DNA of 64,000 nucleotides from Helicobacter vulpis. Lineage in GTDB: Bacteria; Campylobacterota; Campylobacteria; Campylobacterales; Helicobacteraceae. This document shows positions 48,763 through 56,517 of this stretch, piece after piece. The notes below the pieces were generated by a model, which searched no databases, was not told the DNA's origin, and was given only the letters and a program-made list of their open reading frames with translations. The position numbers and the translations under genes were made by a program. Within the stretch, counting starts at the first letter, position 1. Each line of letters starts with the position of its first letter. The stretch is taken from the NCBI RefSeq assembly GCF_003660395.1, contig NZ_QXQT01000002.1:1-64000 (forward strand). Direction: 5' to 3'.

Positions 48763-48957
48763 ATGAGCTTTAAGCGTGTGGGCTTAAGAAGGCTTGTTTT
48801 ATTTTTGGCTTTTGCGTGGGTTTTAGGGGGCTTGTTCGTTTTGCCCGCAAACATCTTTTATTGGTCAAAGGAGACAATAATGTTAGATCAGTGGGTTTTT
48901 TCTGTGATTGTGTTTGGGGTAGGTTTTGCGTGCATATGGTTTTTTTCCAAGCATTAG
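48763..48957 (+). CDS. Small two-helix membrane protein (prophage)
   Basis: 64 residues with two hydrophobic helices (LVLFLAFAWVLGGLFVLP and WVFSVIVFGVGFACIWFF) and a basic N-terminus. Its ATG overlaps the true methylase end, and a spanin-like lipoprotein gene follows, so a holin-like lysis role is possible but unproven. Confidence 0.55.
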   Translation: MSFKRVGLRRLVLFLAFAWVLGGLFVLPANIFYWSKETIMLDQWVFSVIVFGVGFACIWFFSKH

Positions 48958-49189
48958 GCGGGCTAAGATGTTCATGCGCACGCAGGTGAGCGTCTTGTCA
49001 AGTCTAGGGCTTTTTTTTGAGCGCGTGCGCGCCTAGGGTGCTCTATAAAGATGTCTATGTGCCCACGCCCTGTAACATTGCCAAGCCCACTAGACCGCCT
49101 AAGGATTTAGGGTTATTGGAGTATGTGAAAGCACTCTTGATCTACACCGAGGGGCTAGAAAAAGATTTGGAGTTTTGCAGCAGACCCCC

Positions 49190-49203
49190 GCGTGTTAACA
49201 CGC
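49190..49203. repeat. 14-bp perfect palindrome
   Basis: GCGTGTTAACACGC is fully self-complementary and lies 9 nt before the AGCCGG of copy F. A decayed relative (CGCGCGTTAACCCG) lies about 25 nt before copy D, so it may belong to a longer left end. Confidence 0.5.
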
Positions 49204-49212
49204 CAAAAGGCG

Positions 49213-49248
49213 AGCCGGTGCAAGTAGAATACTTACTCCGTTTGCGAG
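49213..49248 (+). repeat. Palindromic element, copy F (left half only)
   Basis: AGCCGG, then a hairpin GCAAGT/ACTTAC (one mismatch) around AGAAT, then CCGTTTGCGAG. It is followed by TTAGCC rather than a full right half. Like copy E it has the CCGTTTGCGAG version and is preceded by GGCG. Confidence 0.6.
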
Positions 49249-49327
49249 TGGAGCGCGCAAGTTAGCCAAGCAAGATTTACGCCCCTTAAAACCCGCGCGT
49301 TAACCCGTCATAAGAGAGCATAAATCT

Positions 49328-49445
49328 AGCCGGGGGGGGGGGGGGTAGAATACTCTCTCCGTTGCACGCTAATGGTTTTATAACAACAGAGGCAAGCGTG
49401 CCGCTTGCCCGGCGCAACGGTCTAAGCGTCCCGCTTAAGCCGGCT
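49328..49445 (+). repeat. Palindromic element, copy D (full length, with G tract)
   Basis: AGCCGG runs into a G tract (14 G in a row at 49332-49345). The last G of the run plus T can pair, with alternating G-T wobbles, to ACTCTCT across an AGAAT loop. The central CCGTTGC (49359-49365) faces GCGCAACGG (49412-49420) and encloses an extra perfect hairpin GGCAAGC/GCTTGCC (loop GTGCC). Arm 3 has loop GTCCC. CCGGCT ends it at 49445. Confidence 0.75.
49332..49345 (+). repeat. Homopolymeric G14 tract
   Basis: Fourteen G in a row within arm 1 of copy D, ahead of the phage nuclease relic. Tracts of this length slip readily in Helicobacter. Confidence 0.9.
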
Positions 49446-50377
49446 AGTGTTGTATAGGCAGTAACCCTTTAGAAAAGTTGGCTAGGGGGCTAGATCACTT
49501 AGTGCGTAATGGGGAGCTTAAAACAAGCCCCACAGGCATTAAAACCATTGTTGTACCCACAAAAGAAGGGGAATTTAGAGTAGGCCTGCTCAGGGGTGGT
49601 CTGGCAAGGGGGACAATACATGGGTGATCACGGCCTATGAGTACAAACGCCCCCTGTAGAGACTTTCGGCCAATCTACAGGCCCTAAAGATGTTTCTAAA
49701 GGGTCTGAGCATGGGCATCTTGCCCAGAAGGACTTAGACAAGGATAGCACACCCCCCTTAAAGAGAATCCAAAGGTACAAGAACTCTTGACAAAGGCTTA
49801 TGACAAGTGGGATCGAGGCGAGGTTAGACCTGAGCAGATGGGGTTACAAGAAGCCATCCAAGAGCTCTTAGGCGGGGCAGTTTATAAGCCCCAGTTTAAC
49901 AACGATGTCAAGGCGTTTTTAAAACATAGCTATGGGCATAGTGATTTAAAATTTGTGCTAGATAGATACCGCGTTGATGCTTATGGCGATGGCATCCACG
50001 CCCAGATACAGGGCACCCCCTATTTAATAGACAACCCAGACTATATCACTCAGGGTAAAGATGGCAATTTGATGTTTCTTAAAGAAGTGAGCCCCGATCA
50101 TTATATGGGAGTGGGGTTAGATATGGGCTTAGGACGCAGAGGCACGCACAATAAGGGGGCTTGGGGGTTACTCAATAGAAAGGGGAGAAAACCTATTGAG
50201 GGAGCGCTTAAGCCCACGCAGAAGGGCTATAGCCAAGAGCAGTTGGCACAATTTGATGAGGGAAGGGCTTGGGGGTGTTTGTTTGCCCCCCAATTTTATC
50301 TCTGTGTAACCCTCTATTTTACAAAGTACCCATTATCAAACGCCAAGCACTCACACCATGTGTTAAAAACTGCTTAA
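49446..50377 (+). pseudogene. Prophage head/nuclease gene relic (barnase-EndoU-type domain)
   Basis: Frames broken by single-base shifts read NPLEKLARGLDHLVRNGELKTS, then VVPTKEGEFRVGLLRGG, then (shifted near 49605) DNTWVITAYEYKRP. The GNxWVxTAY ending is typical of the phage barnase-EndoU-colicin-RelE-like nucleases found at the end of Mu-like head proteins. A further frame from 49787 (TKAYDKWDRGEVRPEQMGLQEAIQELLGG) continues to about 50260, where foreign sequence takes over. No start is visible downstream of element D. Confidence 0.6.
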
Positions 50378-50441
50378 GAATCAGAGACACTCCCCCAATA
50401 GCGGTAAAAGTGCCAATGTTTGAGGCCTAAATCCCCATTTT

Positions 50442-51272
50442 TTACTCTAAATATGAAAAATTCCCATCGCTGTCTATCTCTCCCCGTTTGCCAACACAAG
50501 GGTTTTGAAATGCCCTCATGCGTTTTAAATAGCTCGCCCCTCCGTCCATCCAAAGACCCATTGCCTCATCATCTTTTAAATATCCGCTTTTTGCCAATGA
50601 GATTGCAAACCTAGACTGCATGAAATGTTGTGCTATCTTTTGATAGTCGGTACTGAGACAACCTTTATAGCGTTCAACTTCTTCTATCCCACGCCCCACT
50701 TGCCTGCTAATTTTTTCAGCTGTGCTTAAATGGATTAAAAGTTCGGGCAACACCACATAATGCCTGCAGGTGAGTGCCACAAATTTTAATAATTTAATGT
50801 GCTCACCTAATTTATCCATTACAGACATTGCCTGTGTCGCCATTAATTTACAATCATCATTGTCGTTTGGGTATCTAGACTGCAAACCTATCTCTGAAGA
50901 GTAAAAAAGGCACTCAGAACCTATTTTGGATAACATAAGAGCACAACGCCCACTGCCTAACTTTGCGCCTTTTTCAAAATATATACACGCATCTTTTCGG
51001 CTGTCCCTACCAACTAAAATTCCTAATTTTTCGTATGCATCCGCATAACCCAAATCAATGGCTTTTTGGTGGAGTTGCACGATTTGGGTATATATTTCGC
51101 CACCATCGGCTATATCATCGTTGTAAGAATAATACCAATGATACCAATACAAGGTTTCTCCCCACAAAGCGTAAGCTTCCTCATCGCCTTTTTCAGCCTG
51201 TATCTTTAACAGCTCAAGAGCTTGTTCATAGTATTGTCTTGTAATTTTTTCATCTTTATTGAAGACAGGCAA
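50442..51272 (-). CDS. Sel1/TPR-like repeat protein
   Basis: 276 residues. The first half has Sel1-like helical repeats (ALELLKIQAEKGDEEAYALWGETLYW; QKAIDLGYADAYEKLGILVG; CIYFEKGAKLGSGRCALMLSKIG). No signal peptide. The start is a TTG at 51272 after AGGGGG, exactly at the junction with the fragment on the other strand, so the native start may be lost. AT content is higher than in core genes. Function unknown. Confidence 0.55.
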   Translation of the reverse strand: MPVFNKDEKITRQYYEQALELLKIQAEKGDEEAYALWGETLYWYHWYYSYNDDIADGGEIYTQIVQLHQKAIDLGYADAYEKLGILVGRDSRKDACIYFEKGAKLGSGRCALMLSKIGSECLFYSSEIGLQSRYPNDNDDCKLMATQAMSVMDKLGEHIKLLKFVALTCRHYVVLPELLIHLSTAEKISRQVGRGIEEVERYKGCLSTDYQKIAQHFMQSRFAISLAKSGYLKDDEAMGLWMDGGASYLKRMRAFQNPCVGKRGEIDSDGNFSYLE

Positions 51273-51274
51273 TC

Positions 51275-51583
51275 GTGCCCCCTAAAGATGTGGATGCATT
51301 TTGGCATTATCACATCTTAGATACACAGAAGTGCGCTCAGGATTGTCAAGAGATTTTTGGCTACTTCTTGCACCACTTCCCTTATTTTGGCATGCGTGGG
51401 GACCAAGACGCGCAAAACCTCCAAGATTCTTGGAATAGTACATGCCAAAAATACCTTGCACGCTTTGGCATGCCCTCTGCACTCGTGCAAAAAAAGTTTG
51501 GCGCGCTACGAGCAGATGTCCTAACTGCGGTAGATCTAATGAAGGTGTATTTCTGGAAGCACAAACTAGCTAGGGCGGTCTAG
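51275..51583 (+). pseudogene. 5'-truncated GRDP-like protein
   Basis: 102 residues. VDAFWHYHILDTQKCAQDC and FGYFLHHFPYFGMRG form the conserved core of the glycine-rich-domain-protein-like family (DxFWHxHILDT...HHFPYFG). An in-frame TGA lies just upstream and the usual N-terminal part is missing, so it looks cut at about 51272. Confidence 0.6.
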
Positions 51584-51673
51584 ATTCTACTGTGCATGGG
51601 GGTTTAGTTATAGGATAAGGGGGATGATAGCATAGATAGACTAACATGCCAGCCAAACCCTAAAAGGGCTACC
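51584..51673. other. Short intergenic stretch
   Basis: No gene or strong structure seen. Confidence 0.5.
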
Positions 51674-51880
51674 ATGCAATGGCTTCAAAACGCTATCACC
51701 CATGGCATCGTGGCAAAGCTACCCCTCTATTATTGGCAGGGGCTGGCTATCTTACGTGTTTGTGATTTTTATCTCCCTGTCTACACAGATTTTACAAGCT
51801 GGGCATGCGCCTTAGGGTGAATGGGGTTTTATTATCCGCTTTGGGGGCATTATGAGGGCAAGGGGTTGCAACTAGCATGA
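51674..51880 (+). pseudogene. Small conserved-looking gene with one in-frame TGA
   Basis: A 48-codon frame (from MQWLQNAITHGIVAKLPLYYW) stops at TGA 51818-51820. The same frame carries on at once with MGFYYPLWGHYEGKGLQLA and ends overlapping the rnhB ATG (ATGA). If the TGA were TGG (Trp) it would be a single protein of 68 residues coupled to rnhB. A point mutation is the simplest reading. Confidence 0.5.
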
Positions 51881-52452
51881 TTTTGGGCATAGATGAAGCA
51901 GGGCGAGGGTGTTGGTGTGGAAGCTTGTTTGTGGCGGGGGTGGTTTGCACGCAGAGTGTGGCTAACGCGTTTGTGCGCTTAGGACTCAAAGAGAGTAAAC
52001 AACTCAGTAGAACCAAGCGCTTCACATTTGCCACACAAATCACCCAAGATCAGCGCATCCAAAGCGTGGTGGTGGCTAAAAGCGCGTTAGAAATCGATAG
52101 CAAGGGCTTGCGCGTGTGCATGCAAGAAGCCATCACACAGATCATTTTGCAGTTACCTACAACCAAGCATGTACGCCTAGATGGCAACACGCTTTTTAAG
52201 CTTGCATTTGAACACTTAGAGAGTTTTCAAGCCATCATTAAGGGAGATGATCAAATCTCCCAAATTGCGATGGCTTCCATCTTGGCTAAGGCGCATAAGG
52301 ATAGAGAAATGCTAGAGTTAGATCAATCCTACCCTCATTATGGTTTTGCCAAACATTGTGGTTATGGCACGCGCGCGCATGCCCTAGCCATTGCCAAGCA
52401 CGGACTTATTGACGCGCATCGCAAGAGCTTTAAAATACCCAAGTCTCATTAG
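51877..52452 (+). CDS. rnhB: Ribonuclease HII
   Basis: Cuts RNA in RNA-DNA hybrids. It has 191 residues. The acidic pair is in LGIDEAGRG (first Asp, Glu), with VRLDGNTLF and the later D of AKAHKDREM. KESKQLSRTKR matches the family's LxDSKxLSxxxR block, with E for D. It converges with the dehydrogenase gene. Confidence 0.93.
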   Translation: MILGIDEAGRGCWCGSLFVAGVVCTQSVANAFVRLGLKESKQLSRTKRFTFATQITQDQRIQSVVVAKSALEIDSKGLRVCMQEAITQIILQLPTTKHVRLDGNTLFKLAFEHLESFQAIIKGDDQISQIAMASILAKAHKDREMLELDQSYPHYGFAKHCGYGTRAHALAIAKHGLIDAHRKSFKIPKSH

Positions 52453-53399
52453 GTGGACGCGCACGTTTTGAGATAAGCTTTTACATTCTCAATGGTGCCC
52501 GCGACAAGTTTTTTAATGGTGTCGCCATAACCCCACGCGATGTGGGGGGTGAGCAAAAGTTTATGTTGGATACTGGGGTCTAAAAAGGGGTGATTGGCGC
52601 GCATGGGTTCTTGTTCAAACACATCGGTACCGTAATAGAAATCTTGGGTTTTGAGTGCATGGGCGCACTCTTCCTCGTGTACAATCCCCCCACGCCCCAC
52701 ATTGATCAAGATCGCTTTCTCTTTTAAAAGGGGCAAATTAGAGGCGTTGATGAGATTATGGGTCTGTGCGTTGAGCGGGGCATGGATAGTGATCACATCG
52801 CTAGTTTTGAGCAGGGCATCTAGGGACCTTTGGGGGTGGGTGTCATCCTGATTGCGCCCACTTGTGGAGGTGTAGCTCACATGCGCGCCAAAACTACTAG
52901 CAATGCGGGCGACACTCTTGCCAATAGCACCCAGCCCAATAATCCCCCATTGCTTATTTTCCAGAGCGTATAGATCCTTGTTGAAATGGGTGAAAAGCTG
53001 GCTTGTGCAATACTCCCCGCTTTTGCAATAGCGATCGTAATAGGGCATGTTGGATAGAAATGTAAAGACCAGCGCGAAGGTGTGCATGGTAACGCTGTGG
53101 GTGGCATACCCCTCTACATTCTTGATTTGGATACCCAATTCTTGCGCACAGGCGTGATCAATAATGTTAGTCCCCGTGGCGGTTACACAGATGAGCTTGA
53201 GTTTGGGCAAGCTCCTCAGCGTGGGTGCGTCCATCACAACCTTATTGATGATGACAATCTGGGCATCTTGACAGCGCTCTAGTACCAATTCTTGAGGTGT
53301 ACTAGGATAAGAGATCAAATCTACAAATTCTTCTAGGGGGGCGAGTTTGTTGGTACGCCCTAAAGAATCCCCCTCTAACATCACCGCTTTAATTTTCAT
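52449..53399 (-). CDS. D-2-hydroxyacid dehydrogenase
   Basis: An NAD-dependent oxidoreductase, 316 residues from the ATG at 53399, which follows AAGGGAG. The dinucleotide fold is GLGAIGKSVARIASSFGA. Catalytic residues lie in NVGRGGIVHEE (Arg), DVFEQEP (Glu) and LTPHIAWG (His). It resembles glycerate/hydroxypyruvate reductases and HP0096. The exact substrate is not certain. Confidence 0.88.
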   Translation of the reverse strand: MKIKAVMLEGDSLGRTNKLAPLEEFVDLISYPSTPQELVLERCQDAQIVIINKVVMDAPTLRSLPKLKLICVTATGTNIIDHACAQELGIQIKNVEGYATHSVTMHTFALVFTFLSNMPYYDRYCKSGEYCTSQLFTHFNKDLYALENKQWGIIGLGAIGKSVARIASSFGAHVSYTSTSGRNQDDTHPQRSLDALLKTSDVITIHAPLNAQTHNLINASNLPLLKEKAILINVGRGGIVHEEECAHALKTQDFYYGTDVFEQEPMRANHPFLDPSIQHKLLLTPHIAWGYGDTIKKLVAGTIENVKAYLKTCAST

Positions 53400-53409
53400 C
53401 TGCTCTCCC

Positions 53410-54705
53410 TTATGCGCCAACTTCCATGCGCTGGGCTACTTTGTCGCTGGCTTCTTTGATCTTCTCCATCAAGGCCTTGCTCTGCTCAGACAATTCCACG
53501 GTTTTATCTGAAGCCTCCATCCCGGCCGTGATATGCCCCACCACTTGGGAAGTGATCTCACGAATCGAGCCGATGATCGCCCCGATCTCTGCGACCGATT
53601 TGCCCGTTCTCTCGGCTAGTTTGCGCACTTCATCAGCCACCACCGCAAACCCGCGCCCATGTTCACCCGCGCGCGCGGCCTCTATGGCGGCGTTCAAGGC
53701 TAATAAATTGGTTTGATCGGCGATGTCTTTAATGGTCTGGGTGATAGAAGAGATGGATTCAGATTGCGCGCTCAAGGTGTTGACTAAATCCGTGCTATTG
53801 CGCATGGTGTCTGCGACACTTTGGATATTGGCAGTCGTCTTTTCTACCATCGTGCTCCCCTCATCGGTGAGCCGTTGGTTCTCCTTAATGAGCTCTAAAG
53901 TCATGGCCAGTTTGTCCTTCGTGTTGTCCTCTTTTGTGGTAACATCGCGCGCGATTTTGATGATTTTATACACCTTGCCCTGATCGTCAAAGACGGGGTT
54001 ATAAGTGCCCTCCAAATACACCACTTTCCCGCTCTTAGTGATGCGCTTAAAGGTGGAGGCTATAAACTCTCCGGCGCGCAATTTGTCCTGATTATTCTTG
54101 TAAGTGGAGGTTTTGGTGTATTCGGGGTCGCAAAACATGGCATGGTACTTGCCCTTGACCTCATTGAGGGTATAGCCCATTAATCTCAAAAAATTCTCAT
54201 TGGCATCAAGTACATTGACTTGGGGATCAAATTCCACCATCAACATCGAGCGATTCACGGCATCGTAAACCGCTTTCAAATCATTATGTTCTAGCACCCG
54301 AGGGGTAACATCGGAGGCGAATTTTAAGATCTTGTAGAGCTTGCCTTGAGCATCCACTACGGGCGTGTAACTGGCCTCTAAGAAGACAACCTTACCCCCC
54401 TTAGCGGCGCGTTTAAAAGTGCCACATCGGTGTTGCCCGGATTTCAAAGTATCCCAGTGTGCAGAATATTCCGAACTGTTCACATGTTCGGGGTCGCAGA
54501 ACAAAGAATGGGGCTTTCCCTTGATCTCCTCTAAAGAATAGCCCATGAGATTTAAGAACTTCTCATTGGCGCTGATGACCTTATGATCGAGATCAAATTC
54601 CACCATCGCGCAGGATTTATTAATGGCTTCATGGACGGCTTTTAATTCGTGGTGCTCTTCAGTTACGCCGCGCGCGTTTTCATTGTCTTTTCTCTTGAAA
54701 AGCAT
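53410..54705 (-). CDS. Soluble chemoreceptor, PAS-PAS-MCP (BdlA-like)
   Basis: 431 residues and no membrane segment. PAS domain 1 (about 20-130) and PAS domain 2 (about 143-255) are close copies of each other (MVEFD...[33 protein letters not shown]...[28 protein letters not shown]). The signalling tip is [40 protein letters not shown]. Such proteins sense redox or energy state or small ligands in the cytoplasm, like Pseudomonas BdlA or Campylobacter Aer-type receptors. AAAGGAG precedes the ATG. Confidence 0.9.
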   Translation of the reverse strand: MLFKRKDNENARGVTEEHHELKAVHEAINKSCAMVEFDLDHKVISANEKFLNLMGYSLEEIKGKPHSLFCDPEHVNSSEYSAHWDTLKSGQHRCGTFKRAAKGGKVVFLEASYTPVVDAQGKLYKILKFASDVTPRVLEHNDLKAVYDAVNRSMLMVEFDPQVNVLDANENFLRLMGYTLNEVKGKYHAMFCDPEYTKTSTYKNNQDKLRAGEFIASTFKRITKSGKVVYLEGTYNPVFDDQGKVYKIIKIARDVTTKEDNTKDKLAMTLELIKENQRLTDEGSTMVEKTTANIQSVADTMRNSTDLVNTLSAQSESISSITQTIKDIADQTNLLALNAAIEAARAGEHGRGFAVVADEVRKLAERTGKSVAEIGAIIGSIREITSQVVGHITAGMEASDKTVELSEQSKALMEKIKEASDKVAQRMEVGA

Positions 54706-54737
54706 GAGAGACTCCTTTCTTAAAGATAATTCCTATT

Positions 54738-54743
54738 ATTATA
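54738..54743 (-). promoter_or_regulatory. -10 box of the chemoreceptor gene
   Basis: TATAAT on the minus strand, 33 nt upstream of the ATG. TTAAGG...CCTTAA (54751-54770) lies just upstream, with a CTAC/GTAG hairpin in ATTACT...AGTAAT near 54800-54830: possible operators. Confidence 0.5.
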
Positions 54744-54841
54744 AGACTCATTAAGGACGACATACCTTAACTATGCCCATTGTATTACATCTCTATTAAC
54801 ATTACTACAATCGTAGAGTAAGTAATATCGGCAGTCCTTAA

Positions 54842-54879
54842 GGGGCAACGCGCCCCAACTGGGGGGGGGGGGGGGGGGG
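54842..54879. repeat. GGGGC/GCCCC hairpin plus G19 tract
   Basis: A short hairpin (54842-54856, loop AACGC) is followed by ACT and nineteen G in a row at 54861-54879. It lies between the glnH stop (54896) and the chemoreceptor promoter, so it could end glnH transcription or alter expression of the chemoreceptor gene by slippage. It lacks the AGCCGG ends of the palindromic element. Confidence 0.7.
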
Positions 54880-54895
54880 AAGGGGTGCCAGATCA

Positions 54896-55723
54896 TTAAA
54901 AAATCACACTTTTAGGGTCTAACTCATCCCCATAGACAGGTTTGAGAGTCGCGTCATATGCCTCTTTGATAAACCCGCTCTTAATAAGAGTGTCGATCTC
55001 TTTATCCAACCACTCTAACAAAGTTTTATTACCCTTCTTCACTGCGGGGGCGATCACCTCTTGATCCCCCAAACTGGGGATTCCCACCTTGAACTCGGGG
55101 TTTTTCTTCACCCATGCAAATAAAAGCGTGTTGTCATGGGCTAGGGCTACCCCGCGGTTGTTCTTGAGCGCTAGAAAGGTTTCGGTATTTTGATCGTATT
55201 TGAGCAAGGAAATGCTAGGATAGTTTTTAGAAAAGTAAAAATCCGCTGTAGTGCCCTTGTTCACAATCAAGGGCTTGCCCTTGAGATCGTCCACACTCTT
55301 GATCACCCCATCTTTAGAGACCACCCCCAAAGCAACCTTCATATAGGGTTTGGCAAAATCCACCACCGCCTCTCTCTCCTTAGTTTTGGTGAAGTTGGCC
55401 ATGATCACATCCACTTTTTTAGACTTCAAAAACTCCACCCTAGCGGCCGCTTCTACCGGGATAAACTGGATTTTATTTTCATCGCCCAAGAGATCTTTGG
55501 CCATGCGTTTGGCGATGTAGACATCAAAACCCTGATATTGTCCCTTGCTATCCACATACCCAAAGGGAGGTTTGTCGCTAAACACCCCTACCTTGAGCAC
55601 CCCACGCTTTTTAATGAGCGCAAGGGCATCTTTTTTGGCCTGTGTCTTATGATCGGAACATCCCGCTAGGGCCAAACCCACCACCGCCAACAAAATTCCA
55701 AAACCCTTGGCCCATGCCCGCAT
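54896..55723 (-). CDS. glnH: Glutamine-type ABC transporter, binding lipoprotein
   Basis: 275 residues. Signal peptide with lipobox (LALAGC). The solute-binding fold of family 3 follows (LKVGVFSDKPPFGYVDSKGQYQGFDVYIAKRMA). The ligand is probably an acidic or amide amino acid. Last gene of the four-gene transporter operon (the HP1169-HP1172 layout). Confidence 0.92.
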   Translation of the reverse strand: MRAWAKGFGILLAVVGLALAGCSDHKTQAKKDALALIKKRGVLKVGVFSDKPPFGYVDSKGQYQGFDVYIAKRMAKDLLGDENKIQFIPVEAAARVEFLKSKKVDVIMANFTKTKEREAVVDFAKPYMKVALGVVSKDGVIKSVDDLKGKPLIVNKGTTADFYFSKNYPSISLLKYDQNTETFLALKNNRGVALAHDNTLLFAWVKKNPEFKVGIPSLGDQEVIAPAVKKGNKTLLEWLDKEIDTLIKSGFIKEAYDATLKPVYGDELDPKSVIF

Positions 55724-55773
55724 CTAATTCTCCTTAAAATGAAATTAAAAAAGACCTTTCTAGCATAAGAAAC

Positions 55774-56517
55774 TCAACAATCCCCTAAGAAATTAAAAAT
55801 TTCTAAAAATTTCTGCGCGCGTTCAGACTTTGGATTTTCAAAAAAGGCATTTGGATCGTTTTCCTCCACCACCACGCCCTGATCAAAAAACACAATTCTA
55901 TGCGCCACTTTGCGGGCAAACTTCATTTCATGGGTAACAATAACCATACTCATGCCCTCATGAGCTAACTCTAAAATGACTTCTAACACCTCTTTCACCA
56001 TCTCAGGATCGAGACTAGCGGTAACCTCATCAAAGAGCATGATCTCTGGTTGCATGCACAGCGCGCGCACAATGGCCACTCTTTGCTTTTGCCCCCCGCT
56101 TAACTCTCGCGGGTAGGCCCCCTTTTTGTGTTCTAACCCCACGCGCTTTAAAAGGGCGATCGCCTGCTCTTGCACTTCCTCTTTGGCGCGTTTTTGCACC
56201 TTGAGAGGGGCTAATAAAATGTTTTGCAACACGCTTAAATGCGGGAATAATTCGTAATTTTGAAACACCATGCCAATCTTTTGGCGTATTTGATTCCAAT
56301 TGGTCTTGGGCGCGCTGATCTCTTGATGATTAAAGAAAATCTGCCCCCCTTGGATTTCTTCTAAGCCATTCAAACACCTTAAAAAGGTGCTTTTTCCACA
56401 CCCACTAGGCCCTAAAATCACCACCGCCTCCCCCTTGTTGAGACTAAAATCAATGCCCTTTAACACCACATGATCACCATAATACTTTTGTAATTGGATG
56501 GTTTGCAAAATTGCCAT
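55774..56517 (-). CDS. glnQ: Glutamine-type ABC transporter, ATPase
   Basis: 247 residues. Walker A GPSGCGKST, signature LSGGQKQRV, Walker B IMLFDEVTASLD and the H-loop in VTHEMKF. It directly precedes glnH with 50 bp between. Confidence 0.95.
   Translation of the reverse strand: MAILQTIQLQKYYGDHVVLKGIDFSLNKGEAVVILGPSGCGKSTFLRCLNGLEEIQGGQIFFNHQEISAPKTNWNQIRQKIGMVFQNYELFPHLSVLQNILLAPLKVQKRAKEEVQEQAIALLKRVGLEHKKGAYPRELSGGQKQRVAIVRALCMQPEIMLFDEVTASLDPEMVKEVLEVILELAHEGMSMVIVTHEMKFARKVAHRIVFFDQGVVVEENDPNAFFENPKSERAQKFLEIFNFLGDC

Larger units (their letters stand above)
48079..48773 (+). pseudogene. Phage-type DNA methylase with three palindromic element copies
   Basis: The core (GDGKDQRIWIAWVGF, LKPGGYFFSFIDWR, WRGIIVWDKGRSARP, KQQCD; then KPLEVLKHCLEVLPRGSVVLDCFCGSGSTGVACAQLDLDFIGA) is the N4/N6 DNA methylase family common in prophages. 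SAM motif FCGSGSTG is intact. The DPPY end is lost ahead of copy B. Copy C lies in frame between KQQCD and KPLEV. Copy E lies after DFIGA and brings a stop and frame change. The true C-terminus (EYAKIAKENLAKALDRGLFNEL) is read in another frame to 48773. Confidence 0.8.
48968..49265 (+). pseudogene. Spanin-like phage lipoprotein, off frame at a T8 tract
   Basis: The ATG at 48968 gives a signal peptide start (MFMRTQVSVLSSLGLF) that goes out of frame at the T8 run 49011-49018. With seven T the frame would read on into LSACAPRVLYKDVYVPTPC, with lipobox LSAC. The rest (YVKALLIYTEGLEKDLEFC) matches the small outer-membrane lipoprotein of Epsilonproteobacterial Mu-like prophages. The end runs into a 14-bp palindrome and element copy F. 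It could be a dead gene or a phase-variable one. Confidence 0.6.

Noticed and set aside
44959-49445. Element copies as integron attC sites or a CRISPR array
   Set aside because: No GTTRRRY/RYYYAAC cores, no integrase, and no regular repeat-spacer spacing; copies are dispersed and differ in length.
49332-54879. G tract at 54861 as another element copy
   Set aside because: It has a small hairpin with GCAACGC, but no AGCCGG/CCGGCT ends and no AGAAT/ATTCT arms.
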